From assembly GCF_947495965.1 (NCBI RefSeq), contig NZ_CANMBB010000001.1, positions 186,001-250,000 on the forward strand: a stretch of DNA of 64,000 nt, in the 5' to 3' direction. The notes beneath the pieces were generated by a model, which did not search any database, had not been told where the DNA came from, and saw only the letters and a list, made by a program, of their open reading frames with translations. The translations under genes and the position numbers were made by a program. This document shows, in pieces, positions 1 to 9,395 of this stretch (position 1 is the stretch's first letter; every line of letters starts with the position of its first letter). This stretch comes from an uncultured Maribacter sp. Its GTDB lineage: Bacteria; Bacteroidota; Bacteroidia; Flavobacteriales; Flavobacteriaceae.

Positions 1-2285
1 AAGATATCTGAAGTTTCTCTTGTAAAATAATCAAACGACCCAAACAAAGAATTGTTAAACATTGTAAAATCTACACCAAGGTTGATTTCTTTTGTTGTCT
101 CCCATTTTAATTCAGAATTTGCAGCTTGAATAGATACAAAACCAGAAGGTAAATTTCCTGTATTATTTCCATTTAAATCATAAGCAGTACCAACATTATA
201 AAAAGTGTTAAAGAAAAATGTATCTCCTGTTGCCTGCAACTGATTTGCTCCATATCTAGATTCAAACAACCCAAAACGAGCTACATCGCCAATAGTTTGG
301 TTACCTACTTCGCCATAACCCGCTCTAAATTTTAATGAATTTACAAGATCGTTTTCTTTCCAGAACTTTTCATTATTAATTCTCCAACCTACAGTTGCGG
401 CAGGAAAAACACCATATCTATTATCTGGACCAAACCTTGAAGACCCATCACGACGCAATGTAAAAGACGCTAAGTATCTATCGTCAAAACTATAATTAAT
501 TTTTCCAAATTGAGATAGTAAACGACTTCCTGTTGAAGAACCTGTATTAGTTCTAGCCCCAGTTGCAGCATCTAGCTGAAAAAAAGATTCTGTCTCAACT
601 GCAAAACCATCTGCCTGTGCAGTAACGCTTTGAAAATCATCAGTAATAGATTCTGTTCCTAATAAAACACCAATTTTATGTTTATCATTAAGCTCTAGTT
701 GATAATTTAATGTATTTGTAAAAACTAAACTAGTAAACTTACTTGTGTTATGTATTAATCTATTATTACTTCTTGTTATGAATCCATTATTAACAGTAGT
801 CTCAATATCTCTACTGTGAAAATCGCTATAATCTAAGCCTAAACTTGTTCTAAAGGTAAGATTCTTAATAATATCAAATTCACCCCAAACATTACCAAAT
901 ACAGTTGTTCTATCTGTATTATCCCAACGATTTATATACTGCATTAAGACAGGATTGTTTCTATCAGAATAACCAGCACCTATGGGGCCTGCAAAGTTAC
1001 CATTAGCATCATAAACTGGTAAAGTTGGTGCTAAAGAAATTGCCAAACCAGGAGTAGGAGCACTACCAACATCTGGAGAAGCTAATGTTTCATCAGATGT
1101 GAACATTTGTGTGTTAACTCCAACTCTTAATTTATTATTAAACAATTTAAAATTAGAATTTAATTTTGCAGAAATTCTTTCGTAACCTGTGTGTTTTAAA
1201 ATACCTGTATTTCTTAAATGACCAATATTGAATAAATGAAAAGAGTTATCAGTACCACCTGAAACAGATACTTCATTATTAAATACATAACCTGTTTCAT
1301 AGGTTTCATTCTGCCAATCTGTATCTCCTACAGGAACATTAGTATCACCTCCTACAAATGGTTGTACTGTAACACTATTTAAAATGGGGTTATTAAAATC
1401 TCCATTCCAGTCAAAGTTATATATCTCCCCATATCCTCCGTTTGGATCAGCACCATCGTTAACAGATGCTTGCCATAGCGCTTCGCCTCGTTGCTGCGCA
1501 TTAAGCATATCATAACGTTGTTTCTTCTCAGAAAGAACAGATACGTTTGAATTTATGCTAACTTTAAATTTCTCTCCACCCGCAGCTTTTGCACTATTTT
1601 TAGTAGTAACAATAATAACTCCATTACCTGCACGAGCTCCATAAAGTGAGGATGCTGATGCATCTTTAAGTACCTGAACAGACTCAACAGTACTTGGGTT
1701 TATACTAGCAAAAACATCTTGTCTTACTGTTGGAACACCATCAATAACAAACAACGGATCATTGTTACCTAGTGTAGTTGCCCCACGAATTAAGATGTTA
1801 TTTGCAGATCCTGTTGGATCTCCAGATTTCTCAATAAAAACTCCAGGAACTCTACCTTGTAATCCTTGAACAGCACTACCAGAACTTAAACTTACTCCTT
1901 CTGTTGGCCCAAGGTCTACAACAGTAATAGCCCCAGTAACATCAACTTTTCTTTCTTTGGAATATCCTGTTACTATAATTTCATCTAACTGAGCTGCATC
2001 AACAGCTAAAGCAACATTTATCGTGGATTTACCATTTACTTCAATTTGTTGAGTTTTGTAACCAATGTAACTAAAGACTAATTTAGCATCATCTTCCACA
2101 TTTTCTAAAGTATAACCTCCATCAAAATCGGTAGCCGTACCTTGCGTAGTGCCTTGCACTACTATAGATACACCGGGAAGCGGCATACCATCCTCTTTAT
2201 CTGTTACTGTACCACTAACTTGCCCTTGAACAACAAGACCTAGTAATGCAAACAGGGTTAATAATAAAACTTTTTTACATTTCAT
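1..2285 (-). CDS. SusC-type TonB-dependent outer-membrane receptor, partial (C-terminus off the left edge)
   Basis: The reading frame starts at an ATG ending at 2285 and stays open to base 1, giving about 761 residues; SusC proteins are usually near 1000, so the last quarter of the barrel is missing. Visible in order: a signal peptide (about 1-22, ending VVQGQ), a carboxypeptidase-regulatory-like domain (GTVTD, PLPGVSI, DFDGGYTL), the linker with EIIVTGY, a plug domain (GRVPGVFI, LIRGATTLG, PLFVIDGVP, VLKDASASSLYGARAGNGVI) and beta-barrel strands rich in aromatic and Asn residues. These are hallmark SusC features. It lies 15 bases downstream of the GH32 gene on the same strand, so it probably imports fructan oligosaccharides across the outer membrane with TonB/ExbBD energy. 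The substrate is inferred from the GH32 neighbour only. A SusD lipoprotein is expected just beyond the left edge. Confidence 0.93.
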   Translation of the reverse strand, partial: MKCKKVLLLTLFALLGLVVQGQVSGTVTDKEDGMPLPGVSIVVQGTTQGTATDFDGGYTLENVEDDAKLVFSYIGYKTQQIEVNGKSTINVALAVDAAQLDEIIVTGYSKERKVDVTGAITVVDLGPTEGVSLSSGSAVQGLQGRVPGVFIEKSGDPTGSANNILIRGATTLGNNDPLFVIDGVPTVRQDVFASINPSTVESVQVLKDASASSLYGARAGNGVIIVTTKNSAKAAGGEKFKVSINSNVSVLSEKKQRYDMLNAQQRGEALWQASVNDGADPNGGYGEIYNFDWNGDFNNPILNSVTVQPFVGGDTNVPVGDTDWQNETYETGYVFNNEVSVSGGTDNSFHLFNIGHLRNTGILKHTGYERISAKLNSNFKLFNNKLRVGVNTQMFTSDETLASPDVGSAPTPGLAISLAPTLPVYDANGNFAGPIGAGYSDRNNPVLMQYINRWDNTDRTTVFGNVWGEFDIIKNLTFRTSLGLDYSDFHSRDIETTVNNGFITRSNNRLIHNTSKFTSLVFTNTLNYQLELNDKHKIGVLLGTESITDDFQSVTAQADGFAVETESFFQLDAATGARTNTGSSTGSRLLSQFGKINYSFDDRYLASFTLRRDGSSRFGPDNRYGVFPAATVGWRINNEKFWKENDLVNSLKFRAGYGEVGNQTIGDVARFGLFESRYGANQLQATGDTFFFNTFYNVGTAYDLNGNNTGNLPSGFVSIQAANSELKWETTKEINLGVDFTMFNNSLFGSFDYFTRETSDI

Positions 2286-2300
2286 AATAATTGAGTTTAG

Positions 2301-3905
2301 TTAATATTTAAGTTTATTGATTTCAATGCTATCTAGTATAAATTCCTGATCTTTGGATTTTATAGTTAAATTATTAAATGGACTATTAGGAAAGAATATT
2401 TCAGTCATTACTGTTTCACCATCATCAAAAAACAGCTCAATAGAAGTTTTATCCAGTATAACTTTTCCTTTAATATTTTTATTTAATGAAGTTCTTGGAG
2501 CATAAGAAACTACTTCTGCAAACTTTTCTGAAAATTCTGTTTTACCTGCTTTTCTTCTATCAACGAAAAATCTTTTACTGTTTAGATTATACCCAAAGGC
2601 CAATGTATCTCCACTTTTGTTTGTAAGACTAAAAGTAAAACCTGCTTTATTTAGCTCGGAAGTTTTAAAATTAATTTCCAAGCTAGTTAAATCAATATTA
2701 CTAGAACTTATAATTTTTGTTTCTCCATCAATTACAAGGTTCTCCTTTTTAAATTTTTTATCTCTATAAGCATTAAGTTCATCTACTGGGTTAGATAATA
2801 ATCTATAGCCATTTTCATCTTTTTGCAATTGTATCTTTCTAGCAACAGTCATTGCACTTCTCCATTTCTCTGTAGGTACTTTAAGTGCATAATCCCAATT
2901 AGACATCCAACCGATCATAAGTTTACTTCCATCTTTTTTTATTGCATTAGACCATGTTACTCCAGCATAATTATCTCTTCCAAAATCTAACCAGTAATTA
3001 TGTTCTTTACTTATACTTTTTTCAAATTCTTTATCCAACGTAAAATTAGTACCATCAAAATCTCCTATGAAGTATTGCGTAGCACTACCTCCATTTGGCC
3101 CTCCAGGGTTAATACTTACAAAAAGCACCCATTTATATTCATCTGTTCCAAGAACAGGTAGCTTAAACAAATCTGGACATTCCCAAACACCACCATGGCC
3201 GCCAATTTCTTGTCCAAAATCTGAAAGAAAATCCCATTCTTTTAAATTTTTCGATTCGTAAAATGAAATTTTATCACCAACAGCCAACGACATAACCCAT
3301 TTACTTCTATCATCATCCCAAGTTACTTTTGGATCTCTAAAATCTTTTATTTTATCATTATCTATTACCGGATTATTTTCATATTTAGTAAATGTTTTAC
3401 CTTCATCATTACTATACGCAATGCTTTGCGTTTGCTTCCAATTATCATTTCCTTCTAATTTTTTAGAGTTGGTATATATAGCAACAATAGGTGTTGATTT
3501 ACTTACTTTACCAAACCCAGAACTGTTATTAATATCAACCACAGCACTTCCAGAAAAAATTGTTCCTAATTCATCTGGATAAATAGCTATTGGTTGCTCA
3601 GTCCAAGTAATCATATCCGAACTAATAGCATGCCCCCAATGCATAGGCCCCCAAACATTACTTTCTGGATGATATTGAAAATATAAATGATAATAACCAT
3701 TATAATAGAACATACCATTTGGATCATTCATCCAATTAGCTTTAGGTGTAAAATGAAAATTAGGGCGGTATAACTCTTCTTCTGAAAAAGACTCATTCAA
3801 TACTTCTTTTAAACTGTGGTCTTTTTGGCTTTTATCTTTGCATCCTACAAGGCATGATAAAACCAAAAGCATTAAAATTGGGTTTGTTTTTCTAAAGCCT
3901 TTCAT
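2301..3905 (-). CDS. GH32 fructan hydrolase lipoprotein (levanase/inulinase/sucrase family)
   Basis: 534 residues. An N-terminal lipoprotein signal ends in LVGC (Cys22), placing it on a membrane surface. The GH32 five-bladed propeller motifs are all present: WMNDPNG with the nucleophile Asp61, FRDP with the transition-state stabiliser Asp191, and WECPD with the acid/base Glu242. A C-terminal beta-sandwich follows from about residue 390. Family GH32 cleaves beta-fructosides (inulin, levan, sucrose, fructo-oligosaccharides) with retention; whether this member is exo- or endo-acting, and its linkage preference, cannot be read from the sequence. It sits between the sugar porter (10 bases upstream) and the SusC receptor (15 bases downstream), which fits a co-transcribed fructan utilisation locus. 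Confidence 0.93.
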   Translation of the reverse strand: MKGFRKTNPILMLLVLSCLVGCKDKSQKDHSLKEVLNESFSEEELYRPNFHFTPKANWMNDPNGMFYYNGYYHLYFQYHPESNVWGPMHWGHAISSDMITWTEQPIAIYPDELGTIFSGSAVVDINNSSGFGKVSKSTPIVAIYTNSKKLEGNDNWKQTQSIAYSNDEGKTFTKYENNPVIDNDKIKDFRDPKVTWDDDRSKWVMSLAVGDKISFYESKNLKEWDFLSDFGQEIGGHGGVWECPDLFKLPVLGTDEYKWVLFVSINPGGPNGGSATQYFIGDFDGTNFTLDKEFEKSISKEHNYWLDFGRDNYAGVTWSNAIKKDGSKLMIGWMSNWDYALKVPTEKWRSAMTVARKIQLQKDENGYRLLSNPVDELNAYRDKKFKKENLVIDGETKIISSSNIDLTSLEINFKTSELNKAGFTFSLTNKSGDTLAFGYNLNSKRFFVDRRKAGKTEFSEKFAEVVSYAPRTSLNKNIKGKVILDKTSIELFFDDGETVMTEIFFPNSPFNNLTIKSKDQEFILDSIEINKLKY

Positions 3906-3915
3906 CTTGTTTATT

Positions 3916-5232
3916 TTATTTAATTAGTTTTTTGCTTAATTCTTCTAGAGATACTCCTTTAGTTTCTGGCATCATAAAGGCAACAAATAGTAATTGAAAT
4001 ACCATCATTATTGCAAAAATGAGAAATACCATACCAGCTCCTATAGTTGAAAACAACACAGGCACTAGAGAAGGCACTACAGCAGCTAGCACCCAATGTA
4101 CCGAACTACCAAATGATTGTCCAGAGCCTCTTAAATGATTAGGGAAAATTTCTGAAATAAATACCCAAATTACAGTACCTTGTCCAATAGCATGTGCAGC
4201 TATAAAGAGGAATAAAAAGAATGGCATAAAACTGCCTTCCCAATTTAAAAAAAATGCCGCAGATACTAATGATAGGGATATAACATATCCACAGGAGCAT
4301 ATATACATAAGTTGCTTTCTACCCAACCTGTCAATAAGAAAAATACCCAAAAGTGTAAAAAGCAAGTTTGTTACCCCCACACCAATACTACTTAACAGTG
4401 CAGAACTTTCCTCAAGCCCTGCCTCAGCTAAAATTCTAGGAGCGTAATAAAGTAATGCGTTAATACCAGAAAATTGATTGAAAAACGCAATAAGAAATGC
4501 TAGTATTAAAGGATATCTATATTTTTTTAAAAATATATTTTCATTAGGAACTGTATTATCCATTTCGTCCTTAATCTCCATCATCAATTTCTCTGGATCT
4601 TGATTTGGATTAATAATTTTTAGAACACTAACGGCCTCACTATTTCTAAACTTAGTTAACAACCACCTTGGGCTTTTTGGAACGGTTAGTACAAAAAGTG
4701 TATATATTGCTGCTGGAATTGCTTCAATACCCACCATCCATCTCCAGGCTGTTTCTCCTATATTATTAAGTAAGTAATTAGATAAAAAAGCGATAAGAAT
4801 ACCGAATACAATATTAAATTGATAAAGACCTACTAATTTACCTCTATCTTTTGCTGGAGCAATTTCTGAAATGTATGCTGGTGCCGCTATAGTTGATGCC
4901 CCAACTCCCAAGCCTCCAATAAATCTAAAAAAAGCGAAGGTAATAGGATCATTAGCAAGAGCAGAACCAACAGCCGAAATTGTATATAGGGCTCCAATCC
5001 AAACTAAAGTTGTTTTACGTCCTAATTTATTGGTAGGTATACCACCAAAAAAAGCTCCAACAACAGTTCCCCACAATGCCATACCTATAACTACTGCACC
5101 ATGGAACATATCTGACGAGCCCCACAATAATTGTAGTTTCTTTTCAGCACCCGAAATAACTACGGTATCAAAGCCAAAAAGGAAACCAGCCAAAGCAGCT
5201 GTAATAGACCAAATTAATATCTTATTATTCAT
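3916..5232 (-). CDS. MFS sugar porter, probably for fructose or sucrose
   Basis: 438 residues with about 12 hydrophobic membrane segments. Sugar-porter signatures are visible: FGFDTVVISGA in the first helix, GRK after helix 2 and again as DRLGRK after helix 8, PKSPRWLL at the end of the first half, QFSGINALLYYAPRI in helix 7, and PETKG at the C-terminus. This identifies the sugar porter branch of the major facilitator superfamily, inner-membrane H+-coupled or facilitative importers of mono- or disaccharides. It is the first gene downstream of the hybrid regulator and precedes GH32, so it likely takes up the released fructose or sucrose. No fructokinase gene is present in the window, so phosphorylation must be encoded elsewhere. 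Confidence 0.88.
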   Translation of the reverse strand: MNNKILIWSITAALAGFLFGFDTVVISGAEKKLQLLWGSSDMFHGAVVIGMALWGTVVGAFFGGIPTNKLGRKTTLVWIGALYTISAVGSALANDPITFAFFRFIGGLGVGASTIAAPAYISEIAPAKDRGKLVGLYQFNIVFGILIAFLSNYLLNNIGETAWRWMVGIEAIPAAIYTLFVLTVPKSPRWLLTKFRNSEAVSVLKIINPNQDPEKLMMEIKDEMDNTVPNENIFLKKYRYPLILAFLIAFFNQFSGINALLYYAPRILAEAGLEESSALLSSIGVGVTNLLFTLLGIFLIDRLGRKQLMYICSCGYVISLSLVSAAFFLNWEGSFMPFFLFLFIAAHAIGQGTVIWVFISEIFPNHLRGSGQSFGSSVHWVLAAVVPSLVPVLFSTIGAGMVFLIFAIMMVFQLLFVAFMMPETKGVSLEELSKKLIK

Positions 5233-5347
5233 GTGTATATTTAAAATTGGTAATTAACTGATTGCAAATTATGCAGAAAGGCTGTTTGACCTTTTTACAT
5301 TTGTATCAATACATTATAAAATTGCTCACGTTTTTCTTAATTACACA

Positions 5348-5372
5348 TAATTAATTGATATTCAATTAATTA
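5348..5372. repeat. Perfect 25-base inverted repeat
   Basis: The arms TAATTAATTGA and TCAATTAATTA are exact reverse complements separated by TAT. The repeat lies about 116 bases upstream of the sugar-porter start. Its symmetry suggests a protein-binding site more than a terminator, because it has no G/C-rich stem. In AT-rich DNA some such symmetry arises by chance, although 11-base perfect arms are uncommon. Confidence 0.6.
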
Positions 5373-5412
5373 CAGATATTAATTATTTTACACAAATATT
5401 AAAGTTCTAAAA

Positions 5413-5441
5413 TTGTTACATTATTATTTCAAAAATGTTAC
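5413..5441 (-). promoter_or_regulatory. Candidate direct-repeat operator for the hybrid regulator
   Basis: Two copies of TGTTAC or its GTTAC core begin 22 bases apart (5415 and 5437), and the flanking bases following each copy are similarly T-rich. A spacing of two helical turns is what an AraC-type dimer binding to direct repeats needs. The site lies about 180-210 bases upstream of the porter start, far for a simple activator but possible. It is a guess based on arrangement only. Confidence 0.35.
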
Positions 5442-5590
5442 TTCTTTTTATTATTTAAAATGTCAATTTGACAAAAAATAGGTGGTAATTTTGTTATTTT
5501 CATTTATTTAAAGCAAACAAATGTTGAAATACTAAAAATAAACGTACTTTTTTTAATAAAAAAAGAATTAAATACGGAGTAATAATAGAA

Positions 5591-8335
5591 TTAAGAACCT
5601 CTATATTCCTTAGGAGATTTACCAAACTTATTTTTAAAGCTGGTGGAGAAATAATTTGGAGAAGAAAAACCTGTAGCATATGCAATCTCAGAAATCGTTA
5701 ATTGGGTTTCTTGTAAAAGGTTTTTTGCTTTTTCTAAGCGCATGTTTTGGATATAATCACTAATAGTTACGCCTATAATAGCTTTGGTTTTCCGATATAA
5801 CTGTACTCTAGAAATGTTTAAAGCACCTGCCAAGTTTTCAACTGAAAATTTAGAATTATCTAAATTATCAGTTATTATTTCATTTATTTTAGACAAAAAA
5901 TCCTGTTCAATAGAGCCAAAACTTTGGTTTGTATTTATTTTGTGAATGTTATTTATAAAATAATATCGAAGTTTTTCTCGGTTATAAATCAATGTCCTAA
6001 CAGACTGATTAAGAACAGCAAAGCTAAATGGCTTGGTAAGGTATAAATCAGCACCAGATTCTAAACCTTTTATATAAGACTCTTTATTATTTAATGCAGT
6101 AAGCATTATTACAGGAATATGCGATGCTCTTAAATCTTTCTTTAAAACTTCACATATTTCAAAACCCGTTTTATCAGATAAATTAATATCACAAATAATA
6201 ATATCTGGTACTATTTCAAAAGCTTTTTCAATACCGTCAGATCCATCGGATAAATAAACATCATATTCACTAATTAATTTATTTCTTAAATATTTAATTA
6301 AATCAGAATTATCTTCAATTATAAGTATTGAATAACGCTCCTTATTATCCCCATCAGCTATTTCTACAAACTCATTTTCTTCAAAATCTAAATTAAAGTT
6401 TAGTATAGAGTTATCTACCAAATCTGGTTCATAGACAATCTCATCCGAACTTAAATGCGCATTTCCTTTGTAAAGCTTTAATGTAAATTCTGTGCCATGC
6501 TTACTAGATACATCAATAGTTCCTTTATGCATCTCAACAAATTCTTTTGATAAATGTAAACCAATACCTGAACTTGCCTTATTATTATTTGATGCTTGAA
6601 AAAATGCCTGAAAAATACTTTCCAAATCTTTTTTAGGAATACCTATACCACTGTCTTTAAAATGAATTTTTAAAAAGTTACTGTTAGTCTCATTTACAAT
6701 ATTAATATGTATGCTTCCATTATCAGGTGTAAATTTAAAAGCGTTAGATAATAAATTAAAATAAACCTTATCCATTAAATTTCTGTCAATAAATATTTTT
6801 AAACTTTTATCGTTAGTCTTAATTGAAAAATCTATATTTCGCTTTTGCGCTTCCCGTTCAAAATCTTTGAAAATTCCAGTTGAAAACTCATATAGATTAG
6901 TCTCAGAAGCTTTTAAAATAAATTTTCGGTCTTCAATTTTTCTAAAATCTAATAATTGATTTATTAACCTTAGCAAGCGCTTGGAGTTATTATAAATTAA
7001 ACCAACTTCTCTTAAAAGCTTATTATCTTTAATACTATTACTCTCACTTAACGATTCAATTGATGATAAAATAAGTGTTATTGGCGTTTTAAATTCATGA
7101 GAAAGCCCTGTAAAAAAATTCACTTTGGCATCATTACTTATTTTAACCTCCTCTGCAAATTTCTTGATTTGATTACGTTGAATAGTTATTTTATTATTAC
7201 GGATTTCTAACTCACGTTTTTTCTTTCTAATACTATACGCAGAGTAAATACTATAAGCAGCTAAAAGTAAACTTGTTATTAACAAGCCCAAAAGAATTTT
7301 TAATCTGTTACTTTGGGTAAAATATATTTTTTCTTGTAATTGAATTTTATCTTGTTGTTTTTCAATATCATTTTGTTGTTGGGTAATTTTATCGAACTGA
7401 TTCTTTAAAATATCAGCATTTCTAGAATCTATAACCGTAGTACCTAAGATGTTTTTTTTAGCTACTATTTCTCCATTTAGTATTTTCACAGCTAGCTTAA
7501 TAGCTTCCTCTCCACCAGTAGGATACAAAATAGTAGCCATAAACATTTTGTCTTGAACATGTTTAATGCCACCATTTGGACCATTTAAACCATCTACACC
7601 AATTATTTTGATGTTTTTCTCAAGTCCTTTTTCTTTTAAAACTTCCCATGCACCTAGTGCCATTCTATCATTATGGGCAAAAACGTAATCAACATTCTTA
7701 TTAGTATCTAAAAATTTAGACAGGCTATCTTTTATTGAATAACTTTCCCAATTCCCTTGAATTCTATTTATTACATTTAAATTAGGTATATTACCAATAA
7801 CGTTATTAAACCCAGAACTGCGTTCTGACGCTGGAGAGGAACCAAGTAATCCTTTAATCTCTATAATTTTTTTAGATTCTGTCGACAAGGATGCTAAATA
7901 GTTTGCTGCATTTGTACCAACCTGATAATTATCCGCACCTAAATAAGCCGTATAGTTTTCTCCATTAATTTTTCTATCAACTATTAAAACTGGAATTCCT
8001 TTTTTAAAAGCTTTGTCAACAATAGGAGTTATTGGAGCTGCTTGTACAGGTGATACTATTAAAACATCTACATTTTCAGCTATTAATGTTTCAATATCTT
8101 TAATTTGGTCATTAATATCATCTTGCCCTTCTAAAATCTTTAGTTCAAACTCAGGATAAAAAGCAGCTTGAATTTTCATTGCTTGATTCATAGACTTTCG
8201 CCATTCATCATTAATACCTGTTTGAGAAAAACCTATTATCTGTTTTTTTTCTTCTGAATTACTACAAGACAAAGAAAACAGCATAATTAAAGCTAAAATG
8301 AATTTTAAAGAAAAATTAAAATGCTTTTTTTTCAT
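5591..8335 (-). CDS. Hybrid two-component system protein: periplasmic sugar-binding sensor, histidine kinase, receiver and AraC output
   Basis: 914 residues. Order: signal or anchor segment (1-24); periplasmic-binding-protein fold of the ribose/LacI type (about 32-310, with IIGFSQTG, VLIVSPVQAA, IIGVDGLNGP); coiled coil (315-340); membrane helix (346-368); HisKA with SHEFKTP and phosphoacceptor His413; HATPase with NAFKFTPDNG (531-540) and DSGIGIP; receiver with phosphoacceptor Asp716 and Lys768; AraC-type helix-turn-helix (about 825-912). A sugar-binding protein domain instead of the usual beta-propeller resembles the fructose-sensing Bacteroides thetaiotaomicron regulator BT1754, which controls a fructan locus. 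Beside GH32 and a sugar porter here, it likely senses free fructose in the periplasm and activates the downstream genes. The ligand is inferred from context and family precedent. Confidence 0.92.
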   Translation of the reverse strand: MKKKHFNFSLKFILALIMLFSLSCSNSEEKKQIIGFSQTGINDEWRKSMNQAMKIQAAFYPEFELKILEGQDDINDQIKDIETLIAENVDVLIVSPVQAAPITPIVDKAFKKGIPVLIVDRKINGENYTAYLGADNYQVGTNAANYLASLSTESKKIIEIKGLLGSSPASERSSGFNNVIGNIPNLNVINRIQGNWESYSIKDSLSKFLDTNKNVDYVFAHNDRMALGAWEVLKEKGLEKNIKIIGVDGLNGPNGGIKHVQDKMFMATILYPTGGEEAIKLAVKILNGEIVAKKNILGTTVIDSRNADILKNQFDKITQQQNDIEKQQDKIQLQEKIYFTQSNRLKILLGLLITSLLLAAYSIYSAYSIRKKKRELEIRNNKITIQRNQIKKFAEEVKISNDAKVNFFTGLSHEFKTPITLILSSIESLSESNSIKDNKLLREVGLIYNNSKRLLRLINQLLDFRKIEDRKFILKASETNLYEFSTGIFKDFEREAQKRNIDFSIKTNDKSLKIFIDRNLMDKVYFNLLSNAFKFTPDNGSIHINIVNETNSNFLKIHFKDSGIGIPKKDLESIFQAFFQASNNNKASSGIGLHLSKEFVEMHKGTIDVSSKHGTEFTLKLYKGNAHLSSDEIVYEPDLVDNSILNFNLDFEENEFVEIADGDNKERYSILIIEDNSDLIKYLRNKLISEYDVYLSDGSDGIEKAFEIVPDIIICDINLSDKTGFEICEVLKKDLRASHIPVIMLTALNNKESYIKGLESGADLYLTKPFSFAVLNQSVRTLIYNREKLRYYFINNIHKINTNQSFGSIEQDFLSKINEIITDNLDNSKFSVENLAGALNISRVQLYRKTKAIIGVTISDYIQNMRLEKAKNLLQETQLTISEIAYATGFSSPNYFSTSFKNKFGKSPKEYRGS

Positions 8336-8453
8336 TGTAGAATGCTAGTTTTGATATTAAGAAACAGCTTTAAAAATAATGTATTGTTTAATAAAAAGCA
8401 TCATTTAATAGAAATATAAAAGCTTAATTTATCTAAAATCAATAAAAGAAATT

Positions 8454-9377
8454 TTATTTTAAAAATTTAATATTTCTGGCTAAACCAGAAAATTTAGTTC
8501 TTTTCACAGCCGATTTTTGAAATACTTTTTTAAAAACTTCTTCAGTAACTTCTTCCCAGTCTTTTTTATTCATACTTAACAAATCTGGATGCGGATTAAA
8601 CAATGGCTCTGAATGCGGTTTTGAGAATCTATTCCAAGGGCAAACATCTTGGCAAACATCGCACCCAAACATCCAATTATCCATTTTATTTTGAAATTCT
8701 GATGGTATTTCGTTTTTTAATTCTATAGTTAAATAGGAAATACATTTACTACCATCTACTTTATAGGGTTCTACTATTGCTTGTGTTGGACAAGCATCTA
8801 TACATGCTGTACAAGTACCGCAATGATCGGTTACTTTAGCATCGTAAGCCAAATCTATATCTAAAATAAGTTCTGCAATAAAATAAAAAGAACCTACTTG
8901 CTGGGTTAATAAATTACTGTGTTTCCCAATCCACCCTAAACCGCTTTTTGCCGCCCATGCTTTATCTAAAACTGGAGCAGAATCTACAAAAGCTCTACCA
9001 CCAACTTCTCCAATTTCTGTGCTTATAAAATTCTGAAGTTCTTTGAGTTTAGATTTTATTACATGATGGTAATCATTACCATAAGCGTATTTAGAGAGTT
9101 TATAAGCATCTTTATTTTGCTGTTCTTCTGGATAGTAATTAAGCAGCAAAGACACTACAGATTTGGAACCTTCTACTAATAAACGTGGATCTAACCGCTT
9201 ATCAAAATGGTTTTCCATGTACTGCATTTGTCCATGTCTATTCTCTTGCAACCATTTTTCTAGTCTTGGAGCTTCTTCCTCTAAAAAATCTGCTTTAGAT
9301 ATTCCGCAAGAAAGAAAACCAAGACGCTTAGCTTCTTCCTTTATTAATGCACTATGCTTTTCTTTTATATTTATCAA
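8454..9377 (-). CDS. queG: Epoxyqueuosine reductase QueG
   Basis: 307 residues. The protein has the QueG block [23 protein letters not shown] (from about 131) for cobalamin and substrate binding, followed by a bacterial ferredoxin module with Cys186, 189, 192, 196 and 212 and Cys239, 242 and 246, enough for two [4Fe-4S] clusters. QueG performs the last step of queuosine synthesis, reducing epoxyqueuosine to queuosine in the wobble position of tRNAs with GUN anticodons. The start must be TTG: the frame is closed upstream by the ruvB stop codon itself (same frame, 9396-9398) and no ATG occurs until residue 51. It lies 18 bases downstream of ruvB and is probably co-transcribed with it. Confidence 0.95.
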   Translation of the reverse strand: MINIKEKHSALIKEEAKRLGFLSCGISKADFLEEEAPRLEKWLQENRHGQMQYMENHFDKRLDPRLLVEGSKSVVSLLLNYYPEEQQNKDAYKLSKYAYGNDYHHVIKSKLKELQNFISTEIGEVGGRAFVDSAPVLDKAWAAKSGLGWIGKHSNLLTQQVGSFYFIAELILDIDLAYDAKVTDHCGTCTACIDACPTQAIVEPYKVDGSKCISYLTIELKNEIPSEFQNKMDNWMFGCDVCQDVCPWNRFSKPHSEPLFNPHPDLLSMNKKDWEEVTEEVFKKVFQKSAVKRTKFSGLARNIKFLK

Positions 9378-9395
9378 AAGTGCTATTCCTAATTT

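Larger units (their letters stand above)
5233..5590 (-). promoter_or_regulatory. Regulatory intergenic region upstream of the fructan operon
   Basis: This 358-base, very AT-rich gap has no convincing gene. It separates the hybrid regulator from the porter-GH32-SusC genes and so should hold their promoter. Seen on inspection: a perfect 25-base inverted repeat at 5348-5372 (11-base arms, 3-base centre), a direct repeat GTTAC at 5415-5419 and 5437-5441 exactly 22 bases apart, and a perfect 13-base palindrome TGTCAATTTGACA at 5461-5473. On the minus strand TAATTTG (5265-5271), about 32 bases before the porter start, is one base shorter than the usual TAnnTTTG box. AraC-type outputs of hybrid regulators normally bind direct repeats upstream of such promoters; the assignment of any of these elements is inference. 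Confidence 0.6.

Noticed and set aside
4871-5257. 128-residue open frame on the plus strand
   Set aside because: It lies antisense within the sugar porter, whose protein is well supported; composition is that of a shadow frame.
5547-5565. AT-only hairpin after the regulator gene (C-T7, AAT, A7-G)
   Set aside because: The stem has a single G-C pair and would be unstable; not a convincing terminator.
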